A stretch of DNA of 64,000 nucleotides from an uncultured Caulobacter sp. GTDB lineage: Bacteria; Pseudomonadota; Alphaproteobacteria; Caulobacterales; Caulobacteraceae. The stretch spans positions 1 to 64,000 of the forward strand of contig NZ_CAMQSF010000012.1 in assembly GCF_947036865.1 (NCBI RefSeq), read 5' to 3'. The translations under genes and the position numbers were made by a program. Shown piece by piece: positions 50,970-59,147 of this stretch. Each line of letters begins with the position of its first letter. The stretch's first letter is position 1. The notes beneath the pieces are model-generated. The model was not told where the DNA came from, did not search any database, and saw only the letters and a program-made list of their open reading frames with translations.

Positions 50970-51148
50970 CCCACTGCCCTCCGGACAACCTGCAACGGCT
51001 GGATTTCGAACTGCTCACGGTCCAGGTGCTCCCGGATGAGGCGGGCGATCAGTGTCGACTTCTTATGGCCGGTCTGGCTGCAGTAGCGTTCAAATCTCTC
51101 TGCTTCCGCCGGCTGCAGAAGAACCTGCACGCGCGCCACGTCGCTCAT
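50966..51148 (-). CDS. Ribbon-helix-helix protein heading the second methylation module
   Basis: 60 residues: 'MSDVARVQVLLQPAEAERFERYCSQTGHKKSTLIARLIREHLDREQFEI' is a CopG/MetJ-type RHH fold. It overlaps the methyltransferase start by four bases, so it is first in the operon. Probably an autorepressor that times methylation and restriction, analogous to the C proteins of R-M systems; inferred. Confidence 0.75.
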   Translation of the reverse strand: MSDVARVQVLLQPAEAERFERYCSQTGHKKSTLIARLIREHLDREQFEIQPLQVVRRAVG

Positions 51149-51257
51149 TTCGAATCACCTTTTGTTCCTCCTCAGGAGTGAGGGAGCGGCGATCCGGGGT
51201 CAACAGAACTGCACAAAAATGCACAACACTCATCTCGCGCTGAGTAGCGCCCTGAGG

Positions 51258-51530
51258 TCATGCTCTGCCAGCGCCTGAGCCCGCCGGCGCCAGGATGTTC
51301 ATGCGCTCCTGCCCACTGGGCCAGAAGACGACGAATGTTGCGTCAGGATACGCCTCGGAACTGCAGGTCAGCTCCACAGGCTGATCCCGTACAATCTCAA
51401 TCCCGGATGCTTTCGCCGACGCGATGAGCAACGCCTCGAGTTCACGCGGAGCTTCCATCATCGCCAGTTCCCTCAAGGGGAGCCTGACGTCGGCGAAGGG
51501 GTATTCTCCGTCTGGAAGCTGGGTCGTCAC
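51258..51530 (-). CDS. Small protein of unknown function
   Basis: 90 residues from GTG 51530 (TTQLPDGEYPFADVRLPLRELAMMEAPRELEALLIASAKASGIEIV..). The track's longer start at 51620 adds an unlikely leader. It has a plausible alternation of strands and helices ('IEIVRDQPVELTCSSEAYPDATFVVFWPSGQERM') and reasonable codon use. No family recognised. It could be a shadow; confidence is limited. Confidence 0.4.
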   Translation of the reverse strand: MTTQLPDGEYPFADVRLPLRELAMMEAPRELEALLIASAKASGIEIVRDQPVELTCSSEAYPDATFVVFWPSGQERMNILAPAGSGAGRA

Positions 51531-51620
51531 GCGCGGGCTCTCACAGGCTGCGCGCCGAGGATAGAGAGTCGGGGACACATGGCAACGGCTTGCGGATGAT
51601 CTCAAGGCGCCTACTGTCAC

Positions 51621-51983
51621 ATGGCGGGCGCCGCCCTATAGGCGCCGATCTGGAGCCGGGGGTCATCGGCGGCGGTCGGCGCTGAAGTCGGCGGGCCTTC
51701 GTCATCGCGAGGTTTCCAACGCCCGCCCCCATTTTCGCCTAACGACGATCCCTGGCTTGCGCGCCAGTCCTCTTTGATTCAGGATTTCGACGCTCGCGCC
51801 TTGCGCGCGGGTGGGGCGTGGAAACCCCGTGCGATGCCTAAGTGCCATAGCGACGCGCCGATCAAAGCGGCGCGCCGACAGCGCCCGCGCCCCCGGGCGC
51901 GCCCTCGCGTCCGTGTCTTGCGGCCGCGCGCCCTTGCCCGCCATCGAGTTTCCAGGCGCCCCGTCCAACCGACGGAGTAGGCG
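51621..51983. other. Intergenic region before the lasso-locus sigma factor
   Basis: No gene supported. It contains a GC-rich hairpin GCGCCCG-N6-CGGGCGC (51881-51900) without a T-run and, at its end, GGAGTAGG, the ribosome site of the sigma factor. The 68-codon track ORF at 51774 is Arg-rich and looks like noise. Confidence 0.5.
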
Positions 51984-52526
51984 ATGGACCCCAAGCTTCC
52001 GCGCGTTGCGACCCAGCCCGAGGGCGGCTGGGACGACCGCGATGATCTGGACAGGCTTTACAGGCGCTATGCGCCCTGGCTTGGCGCGATGCTGCGCCGG
52101 CGCTTTGGACGCGGCATCGACGCGGACGCCGACGACGTCGTGCAGGAAACCTATGCTCGCCTGGCCCCACGCAACACGAATGAGATCCGCAGCCCCCAGG
52201 CCTTGCTCATGCGGGTGGCCTCCAATCTGGCCAAGGATCTGCTCCGTCGGCGCGCCGTCCGCGCCCGCCATGCCGAGGCGGTTCAGTCCGGTCCCGGCGA
52301 GCCGGGGGCTACCGCCACGCCCATGGAAGATCTTCTCGTCAGGGAGCTGATCCTGTCGATCCCCGAGCGGTATCGGGACGTCTTCGTCTTGAGCCGTTTC
52401 GAGGGTTTGACTTATGAAGAGATCGCTACACGCTGTGGTTTATCGGTGAAAGCGGTGGAGTGGCGGCTGAACAAGGCCCTCGAACACTGTATCGTGCGCT
52501 TGCAGGACGAAGCGGAAGACGCCTGA
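51984..52526 (+). CDS. ECF sigma factor (FecI type)
   Basis: 180 residues, preceded by GGAGTAGG. Region 2: 'LDRLYRRYAPWLGAMLRRRFGRGIDADADDVVQETYARLA' and 'SPQALLMRVASNLAKDLLRRRAVRAR'. Region 4: 'ILSIPERYRDVFVLSRFEGLTYEEIATRCGLSVKAVEWRLNKALEH'. The anti-sigma gene begins one base after its stop. With FecR and the TonB receptor it forms a cell-surface signalling unit; here it stands in a lasso-peptide locus, so the signal is probably the lasso peptide or its cargo, and the target is the receptor/isopeptidase transcript. Confidence 0.92.
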   Translation: MDPKLPRVATQPEGGWDDRDDLDRLYRRYAPWLGAMLRRRFGRGIDADADDVVQETYARLAPRNTNEIRSPQALLMRVASNLAKDLLRRRAVRARHAEAVQSGPGEPGATATPMEDLLVRELILSIPERYRDVFVLSRFEGLTYEEIATRCGLSVKAVEWRLNKALEHCIVRLQDEAEDA

Positions 52527-52527
52527 C

Positions 52528-53523
52528 ATGAGCCCTTCGACCGTCCCTTCGAACCAGGCCAGGAGCGAGGCGAGCGCGTGGTTCGCCCGTCTGAACAAGC
52601 GCGCCGTGCCCGCCGCCGACATGGAAGCCTTTCAGGCGTGGCGTCGCCTGCCCGGCAACAGGGCAGCCTATGACGAGGTCGACGCCTTCTGGCGTCGCAG
52701 TCAGGCTGTTCACGGGGATTCCGACATCCAGGCTGCTATTTCGTCGGCGCACGCGCGCGCCAGGAGCAAGCCTCGCAGACCCGCGGGCCTGGTCGCTGGC
52801 CTCGGCGCGGCCTTCGCCCTGGCGCTGGTGGTCGTGGGCGGCGTGGCCGGCTATCGGCTCTATGGACCGGCCACTTACGAGACCCGCGTGGGCGAGCAGC
52901 GGCTGGTGCGTCTGAGCGACGACTCCACGGTGATGCTCGACACCGACAGCAAGGTGCTCGTGCGCTACGACCGGGGTCACCGCAATCTTGAGCTTCTCGA
53001 AGGACGCGCGATGTTCGAGGTCGCCCACGACGCGGCCCGGCCATTCGTCGTGCGAGCTGGAAACACCTCGGTGACGGCGCTGGGCACAAGGTTCGACGTT
53101 CGCCGCGCCGACGGCGGCGCCGAGGTCACCCTGGTCAGGGGCTCGGTTGAGGTGCGCGAGGCCAAGGGCGCCGCGCCGGTCGTCTGGCGGCTTTCGCCCG
53201 GCCAGGGTCTGTCGACGGCGGCCCCCACGCCTCGGCCGGTCTCTGTCGATCTCCCGACCGAGACGAGCTGGACGACGGGACGCCTGGTGTTCAACCGCGT
53301 GCCGCTCAAGGCGGCTGTGGCCGAGGTCAACCGCTACGACCGGCGCAAGATCGTTCTCGACGTCGGCCCGCTCGACGCAGCCCTGATCAGCGGAACCTTC
53401 GACGTCGGCGACACCGACACCTTCGTGAGCTCGGTGGCGGAGATGAACGATTTCGTGGTCCAGCGCTCGGGCGACGGGCCCATCCGGCTGGCGCGCGGCC
53501 CCGCGCCGCCGGCTACCCCCTGA
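52528..53523 (+). CDS. FecR-family anti-sigma factor
   Basis: 331 residues. The N-terminal DUF4880 cytoplasmic part ('ASAWFARLNKRAVPAADMEAFQAWRRLPGNRAAYDEVDAFWRR') binds the sigma factor. One membrane helix ('GLVAGLGAAFALALVVVGGVAGY', about 87-110) precedes the FecR domain ('ETRVGEQRLVRLSDDSTVMLDTDSKVLVRYDRGHRNLELLEGRAMFEVAHDAARPFVVRAGNTSVTALGTRFDVRR'). The C-terminal DUF4974-like part ('NRVPLKAAVAEVNRYDRRKIVLD') would contact the receptor's STN domain. Confidence 0.93.
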   Translation: MSPSTVPSNQARSEASAWFARLNKRAVPAADMEAFQAWRRLPGNRAAYDEVDAFWRRSQAVHGDSDIQAAISSAHARARSKPRRPAGLVAGLGAAFALALVVVGGVAGYRLYGPATYETRVGEQRLVRLSDDSTVMLDTDSKVLVRYDRGHRNLELLEGRAMFEVAHDAARPFVVRAGNTSVTALGTRFDVRRADGGAEVTLVRGSVEVREAKGAAPVVWRLSPGQGLSTAAPTPRPVSVDLPTETSWTTGRLVFNRVPLKAAVAEVNRYDRRKIVLDVGPLDAALISGTFDVGDTDTFVSSVAEMNDFVVQRSGDGPIRLARGPAPPATP

Positions 53524-53645
53524 AATTCTTTTTCGCGGCGACAGGAATGAGCCGGAGATGGCGCGTCTGAGCCACGATGCCATGCGCCGTGCACAGAAGA
53601 TCCGTCACACGACGGACGCCGGGCCGGTGTCGGAGGGGACCGATC

Positions 53646-56600
53646 TTGCCTAGCACCACCTTGAAACACCGCCTGCTCGCGAGCCTGGCCGCCACGCTGC
53701 TGGGGACGGCATGCGCGGCTCAGGCCATGGCCGCGCCGACCGAGCAGAACCAGGTCGTCGCGTTCAACATCCCGCCCGGGCCTCTTGAGCCGGCGCTACA
53801 GGCCTTCGCCGCTCAGAGCGGCCGCCAGATCCTGTTCGCGCCGGAGCTGGTCGCGGGCCTGACGACCGCGGGCGTTCGCGGAAGCCTGACACCCGAGGCG
53901 GCCATCGCACAACTGGTGGCCGGAGCGCCCCTCGAGATCCGGCGCGGCGGCAAGAGTGGGTTTGTCCTGAAGGCGCGCGCCGTCGCGGCGGGAGGCGACA
54001 CAACCGCCCCTTTTGAAGCGACCGGGGAAGGCCCCGCCAACGAGGTCGCCGAACTGCTGGTCACGGGATCGCTGATCCGCGGGGCGAGGGACGGCGCCTC
54101 GCCCGTCGTCGCCTTCGACCGCGAGGCGATCGACCGCGCCGGCCACGGCAACCTCGCCGAAGCCCTCGCGGCCCTGCCGCAGAACTTTGGCGGCGGTGCG
54201 AGCCCGGCCAGTCAGTTGCTCGGCTCGGACCGAACCTTCGTCAACGACACGGCGGCCTCGGGCGTCAACCTGCGAGGCCTGGGCAACTCCGCGACCCTGG
54301 TGCTGCTCAACGGCCGGCGCATGGCCGGGACCGGCCTGAAGGGCAATTTCGCGGATGTCTCGGCGATCCCCACCGGGGCCATTGACCGCGTCGAAGTGCT
54401 GCTGGACGGCGCCTCGGCGCTCTACGGCGCGGATGCGGTGGGCGGTGTCGTCAACGTCATCCTGCGCCAGACGTTCGAGGGGGCCGAGACCCGTCTGCGA
54501 TCGAGCCTTGCCCAGAGGGGCGACGCGGCCGAGCTGCAGTTCGGCCAGACCTTCGGCGCGCGCTGGAGCGGAGGCCGCGCCGTGGTTTCGGCGGAGTATT
54601 ATCAACGCGACGCCCTGGCCGCCTCGGCACGCGCCCAGACCGCAAGCAGCGACCTGCGTCCGCTGGGCGGGACCGACCACCGGGTCCAGTTCGCCAATCC
54701 CGGGAACATCGTCGCCTACAGCGCAGCGGCCGGGGCCTATGTGCCGGTCTACGCCATCCCGTCCAGGGGCGTCGGGCTCAAACCCTCCGATTTCGTGGCG
54801 GGGGCGATGAACTTCGGCGAGCCCCGCGCGGGATCTGACACGCTGCCCGATCAGGAGCGCGTCAGCCTCTATGCGACGCTCGGCCAGACCCTGGGCGCGG
54901 TCGAACTGTCCGCCGACGCGCTTTACACCCACCGCAAGTTCAGCTTCGCCCAGGGCGGTTCCTCCTCGATCATCACCGTCACCAGCGCCAACCCCTATTT
55001 CGTGCCGATCGCGGGGGAGGCCTCACAGTTGATCGCCTATGACTTCGTCGGCGTGCTCGGCTCAAACCGGCTCGAGGGCACGGCCGAGAACCTTGGCCTG
55101 TCGCTCGGCGCGGCCCGCGATTTCGGGCGCACCTGGCGCGGCGAAGTCTACGCGGCGTTCTCGACGGACAAGGGTGAGCGCAACCAGGACCAGGCGCTCA
55201 ATTCCGGCTTCCTGCGCGAGGCTCTGGGCTCGGTCGCCGATGATCCTTCGACAACCTATTCGGCCGCGCGCGACGGCTACTTCAATCCCTATGGCGACGG
55301 CGCGGCGAACAGTGATGTGGTCAAGGCCTTCATCCGCAGCGGCTACCAGCACCACTGGCGACGCAACCGCGTTTCCTCGGTCAACCTGAAGCTCGACGGT
55401 ACGCTGGCGGAACTTCCAGGCGGCGCGCTGAAGCTCGCGGCCGGGGGGCAGTTGCGCAAGGAGGACTTTCTTGTTCGCAACGCCTACCTGACCTCGGGCG
55501 CCAGGGTGACGACGACGGACGGCACGCTGTTCGAACGTGACGTCCGCTCAGCCTTCGCCGAACTGCGCGTGCCGATCTTCGGCCCTCACCAGGACATCCC
55601 TGGCCTGCGCCGCCTGGAGCTTTCGCTCGCCGGCCGCATCGAGCGCTACAGCGACTTCGGGGTGAGCCGAAATCCCAAGGTCGGCGTGGTCTGGGAGCCG
55701 GTCGAGGGCGTCAGGTTCCGAACCAGCTACGGCACCTCGTTCCGCGCGCCCACCCTGGCCGACATCAACGAGCCCTATGTGATCAGCGCCGCCTTCGTGC
55801 CCGACGTGACGGGCAACACGTTGAGCCTGATCCAGACGGGCGGGAACCTTGGCCTGCGGCCCGAGACCGCGCGGTCGTGGACGACCGGCGTCGACCTGAC
55901 GCCAGCCTCCCGTCCCGGGGTCCGACTGGGCGTCACCTACTTCGACACGCGGTTTTCCAACCAGGTCGGACATCCGGTCTACGAGGACATCCTCAACGCC
56001 CTGAAGAACCCGATCTACAAGGACTTCGTTCGACGGCTCAGCGCCAGCAACGCCGGCGATGTCGCCGCTGCTCAGGCGCTCATCGACGCGGCGACGAGTT
56101 CGACGCCAAAACTGTTCCCCGCCAACGCCTATGGCACGATCATCGATGCGCGGAACCTCAACGCCGGTGAGCTGGACGTGCGCGGCCTCGACATCAGCGG
56201 CGCCTGGCCCGCCAGGCTCGGCGGTGAGACGCTCAGCCTGACCGCGAGCGTGTCATACCTGTTCGAGTACAGCCGGCGCATCAGCCCCTCGGCGCCCTCG
56301 ACATCCTTCGTCGACACTGCTGGTTTCCCCGTCGACCTGCGCGCCGTGGCCGGGGCCAGTTGGACCCACGGGCCACTCCTGGCCAACCTCTCCGTCCGCT
56401 ATGTCGACGATTACCGATCGACGACGGGCCAGAGGATCGGCTCGTGGACCACGACTGATGTGCTGATGCGCTGGACCGCGCCAGCGTCAGCGGGTCCGCT
56501 CCGCGGCGTTACGGCCAGCCTGTCGGTCCAGAACCTGCTGGGGACAAAGGCGCCGTTCTACGACTCGTTCGACGGGGTGGGCTACGACCCGACCAACGCC

Positions 56601-56648
56601 GACGTGTTGGGCCGCGTGGTCGCCCTACAGCTGAACAAGCGCTGGTAG
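53646..56648 (+). CDS. TonB-dependent receptor with N-terminal signalling (STN) domain
   Basis: Outer-membrane receptor of 1000 residues. I choose TTG 53646 because GGAGGGG lies seven bases upstream and the frame then opens straight into a signal peptide (LKHRLLASLAATLLGTACAAQAMA). ATG 53577 in the track adds an Arg-rich leader without a ribosome site. The STN domain follows ('VVAFNIPPGPLEPALQAFAAQSGRQILFAPELVAGLTTAGVRGSLTPEAAIAQLVAGAPLEIRR'). Then come a TonB-box-like region, the plug ('LLVTGSLIRGARDGASP', 'GVNLRGLGNSATLVLLNGRR', 'RVEVLLDGASALYGADAVGGVVNVI') and a barrel ending in aromatic 'LQLNKRW'. In lasso loci of this type the receptor takes up the threaded peptide. Confidence 0.93.
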   Translation: MPSTTLKHRLLASLAATLLGTACAAQAMAAPTEQNQVVAFNIPPGPLEPALQAFAAQSGRQILFAPELVAGLTTAGVRGSLTPEAAIAQLVAGAPLEIRRGGKSGFVLKARAVAAGGDTTAPFEATGEGPANEVAELLVTGSLIRGARDGASPVVAFDREAIDRAGHGNLAEALAALPQNFGGGASPASQLLGSDRTFVNDTAASGVNLRGLGNSATLVLLNGRRMAGTGLKGNFADVSAIPTGAIDRVEVLLDGASALYGADAVGGVVNVILRQTFEGAETRLRSSLAQRGDAAELQFGQTFGARWSGGRAVVSAEYYQRDALAASARAQTASSDLRPLGGTDHRVQFANPGNIVAYSAAAGAYVPVYAIPSRGVGLKPSDFVAGAMNFGEPRAGSDTLPDQERVSLYATLGQTLGAVELSADALYTHRKFSFAQGGSSSIITVTSANPYFVPIAGEASQLIAYDFVGVLGSNRLEGTAENLGLSLGAARDFGRTWRGEVYAAFSTDKGERNQDQALNSGFLREALGSVADDPSTTYSAARDGYFNPYGDGAANSDVVKAFIRSGYQHHWRRNRVSSVNLKLDGTLAELPGGALKLAAGGQLRKEDFLVRNAYLTSGARVTTTDGTLFERDVRSAFAELRVPIFGPHQDIPGLRRLELSLAGRIERYSDFGVSRNPKVGVVWEPVEGVRFRTSYGTSFRAPTLADINEPYVISAAFVPDVTGNTLSLIQTGGNLGLRPETARSWTTGVDLTPASRPGVRLGVTYFDTRFSNQVGHPVYEDILNALKNPIYKDFVRRLSASNAGDVAAAQALIDAATSSTPKLFPANAYGTIIDARNLNAGELDVRGLDISGAWPARLGGETLSLTASVSYLFEYSRRISPSAPSTSFVDTAGFPVDLRAVAGASWTHGPLLANLSVRYVDDYRSTTGQRIGSWTTTDVLMRWTAPASAGPLRGVTASLSVQNLLGTKAPFYDSFDGVGYDPTNADVLGRVVALQLNKRW

Positions 56649-56705
56649 CGCCGGGCGGGGGCGCCCGGCGCGTCCCCGCCTTCCTCCATAGAGAAGGTCA
56701 ACTCC

Positions 56706-59147
56706 ATGCGACTGCTTCTGCAGTGCGCAGCCCTTTGCTGCGCCCTCTTCGCCACGGCCGCGCAGGCCCGACCCTTCACCGTCGACGACCTGATGAAGAT
56801 CGATCGTCGCTCGGCGGTCGGCGCCTCGCCCGATGGCCGCTGGCTGGTCATCACGATCGATCGTGGCCTCGACCATGCGCCGCGCTTCGACTACGGCGCC
56901 GCGCCCCAGTTCATCACCCGACGGCTTTACCGCGTCGACCTCGCCCATCCTGGTCCGGCCACACCGCTCCTCGCGCAGGACGCGGACGCCGGATACACGG
57001 CCGGTCCGTTCTCTCCCGATGGTCGCCGGCTGCTGGTCACGCGCATGCGCGGGCACAGCTCCGAGAGCGGCGTCGTCGAGCTCGCCACGGGCGCTGTCCG
57101 CTGGTTTGGCGTCGGGCTCGACTTTTCGCTCATGGGACGCACCGCTCAGTGGCGCGGTGACCACGAGGTCGTCGCCATCGTCACACCGCCCGATCGCCCG
57201 CACTTCGTCTTCCGGCGTGGCTGGGAGAGCATGGCCTACCGCTCGGCGGCCGCCCGGATCACCGCGGAGACCGGAGGGCCCAGCGTGCTGGCGATCGGCA
57301 GCGGCAAATACCTCGACCGCGGCGCGCCAGGCATGCAGCGGGCGCTTGTCCGCATTGATGTCGACACCGGTCGCTTCAGACCGCTGGCGACCGGCGAGTT
57401 CCTGGATCTCGAGCTATCGTCGAGCGGCCGCTACGTGGCCACCTACGCCTATGGCGCCGACATCCAGCCGAGGGCCTCGGACCGGATCCTCGGCGGGACC
57501 TCGCCGCGACGCCGCGACCTCTCGGTCTTCGACCTGGAGACCGACAGGCGGCTGCCCGGCTGTGAGGACTGCGACCTGTCATCCTTCCTGCTGGCCTGGG
57601 CGCCGCGGTCGGACCGGTTGCTGGTCTATGCCCGCCGGCCCGGCCAGCCACCGGAGGCCGGCGGCCTCATGATGCTCACGCCGCAGACCGGCCGCCTCAC
57701 CGCTCGCCGGCTCGACCAGGTCAGACCGCGCCTCGACTACACCTACGAGGGGTTCGAGATTCCGCGCGCCGGCTGGGTCGGCGAGACGGCGGTCGTGCTC
57801 GGTCGGCCAGCGGCCGGTCCAGACTCGCCGCCCGACCGGTGGCTGAAGGTGGTGGGCGAAGGGACCGCGCCGCTCCTGCCGGAGGCGGCCCCCACGCGCC
57901 CCGACCGGATTGTCAGCGACGCGGCAGGCCGGATGGTGGTGGTCGGCGCCGGGCGGGTCTTGCGGATCGCGCGTGGCCGCATGACCAGCCTGGACGGCGC
58001 AACCGCCGCGCCGGCCCCGGTGCTGGGTGAGCAGGGCCGCCCGGCCATGGCCAGCCTGGTCGCGGGCGACGGGCTGCTCGTCCGCCGCAACGGTCGGCTG
58101 GTCAGGCTGACAGCGGAACGCGAGCAGGACCTTGGCGAAATCTCCGACACGGCCCTGGTCGTTACGGGAAGCGGCTGGTCGGTCATCGCCGACCGCGACG
58201 GCCATGGGGTCGAGACCATAAGGGCCCGACACGGCGGCGAGACGGTCGAGCTGATGACGCTCAACCCGCAACTGGCGGGCATCGAGTTCGGAGAGGTCCG
58301 GGCCATCGCCCACAAGGGCCCGAGCGGCGAGCCGCTCACCAGCTGGATCGTGCTTCCGCCAGGCTGGCGCGCGGACCGTCCGCCGCCGCTGGTGGTGATC
58401 CCCTATCCCGGCCGCGGGGTCTTCGGCGCGGCGGCCCCACCAGCCGACGCCCGGCCCGGCGCCGCCCATTCCACCGTTTCGCCGCTGGTGCTGGCTGGCC
58501 ACGGCTATGCCGTGCTCTATCCGAGCCTGCCGCACAACCGCTTCCCCAACGAACCGGCTCAGGGCCTGGCCGAGGAGATCCTCGCCGTGCTCGACACGCC
58601 GGAAGTCGCCCGCCTTGCCGATAGCGGGCGGGTGGCGATCTGGGGCCATAGCTTCGGCGGTCAGGCGGCGCTGTCAGCGGCGACCCAGTCCGATCGTTTC
58701 AAAGCCATCATCTGCACGGCCGGGATCAGTGACATGATCACGCGCTGGGGAAGCAACTTCCTGCAATCGACGCCAGAGGAGGGCCTGCCGTTCATGGGCA
58801 CCTTCGGCTATTTCGAAACCGGACAGATGGCGGTCGGCGGGCCGCCCTGGGCCGTACCGGAACGATACGTCCGAAACAGCGCGCTCTTCCACGCCGACAA
58901 GATCACCGCGCCGGTGCTGCTCGCCTATGGCGATCTCGACGAATATGGCTATGGGCAGGGCGCGGAGATGTTCGCCGCGCTCTATCGCCAGGGCAAGGAT
59001 GCGCGCCTGCTGACGTTCTGGGGCGAAGGCCATGTGGTGAACGGGCCCGGCAATGTCCGGCGGCTTTATCGCGAGGCCCTAGACTTCCTCGACGAGGCGT
59101 TCGGGGCTCGGCCGAGGTCCGAGCCCGGCGAGCCGGCGCGTCCATGA
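56706..59147 (+). CDS. Lasso peptide isopeptidase (prolyl-oligopeptidase family, AtxE2-like)
   Basis: Opens the macrolactam ring of the matching lasso peptide, turning it linear. 813 residues: signal peptide 'LLLQCAALCCALFATAAQA', an N-terminal beta-propeller-like part ('SAVGASPDGRWLVITIDRG', 'GPFSPDGRRLLVTRMRG') and a C-terminal alpha/beta-hydrolase. Triad candidates by reading the frame: Ser649 in 'WGHSFGG', Asp745 in 'YGDLDEYG' and His776 in 'GEGHVVNG'. It follows the receptor gene by 57 bases. Its last 69 bases overlap the 3' end of the C gene tail to tail. The family is known from astexin, benenodin and sphingonodin-type loci. Confidence 0.9.
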   Translation: MRLLLQCAALCCALFATAAQARPFTVDDLMKIDRRSAVGASPDGRWLVITIDRGLDHAPRFDYGAAPQFITRRLYRVDLAHPGPATPLLAQDADAGYTAGPFSPDGRRLLVTRMRGHSSESGVVELATGAVRWFGVGLDFSLMGRTAQWRGDHEVVAIVTPPDRPHFVFRRGWESMAYRSAAARITAETGGPSVLAIGSGKYLDRGAPGMQRALVRIDVDTGRFRPLATGEFLDLELSSSGRYVATYAYGADIQPRASDRILGGTSPRRRDLSVFDLETDRRLPGCEDCDLSSFLLAWAPRSDRLLVYARRPGQPPEAGGLMMLTPQTGRLTARRLDQVRPRLDYTYEGFEIPRAGWVGETAVVLGRPAAGPDSPPDRWLKVVGEGTAPLLPEAAPTRPDRIVSDAAGRMVVVGAGRVLRIARGRMTSLDGATAAPAPVLGEQGRPAMASLVAGDGLLVRRNGRLVRLTAEREQDLGEISDTALVVTGSGWSVIADRDGHGVETIRARHGGETVELMTLNPQLAGIEFGEVRAIAHKGPSGEPLTSWIVLPPGWRADRPPPLVVIPYPGRGVFGAAAPPADARPGAAHSTVSPLVLAGHGYAVLYPSLPHNRFPNEPAQGLAEEILAVLDTPEVARLADSGRVAIWGHSFGGQAALSAATQSDRFKAIICTAGISDMITRWGSNFLQSTPEEGLPFMGTFGYFETGQMAVGGPPWAVPERYVRNSALFHADKITAPVLLAYGDLDEYGYGQGAEMFAALYRQGKDARLLTFWGEGHVVNGPGNVRRLYREALDFLDEAFGARPRSEPGEPARP

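Noticed and set aside
51774-51980. 68-codon Arg/Pro-rich ORF before the ECF sigma factor
   Set aside because: Low-complexity translation of GC-rich DNA without a ribosome site.
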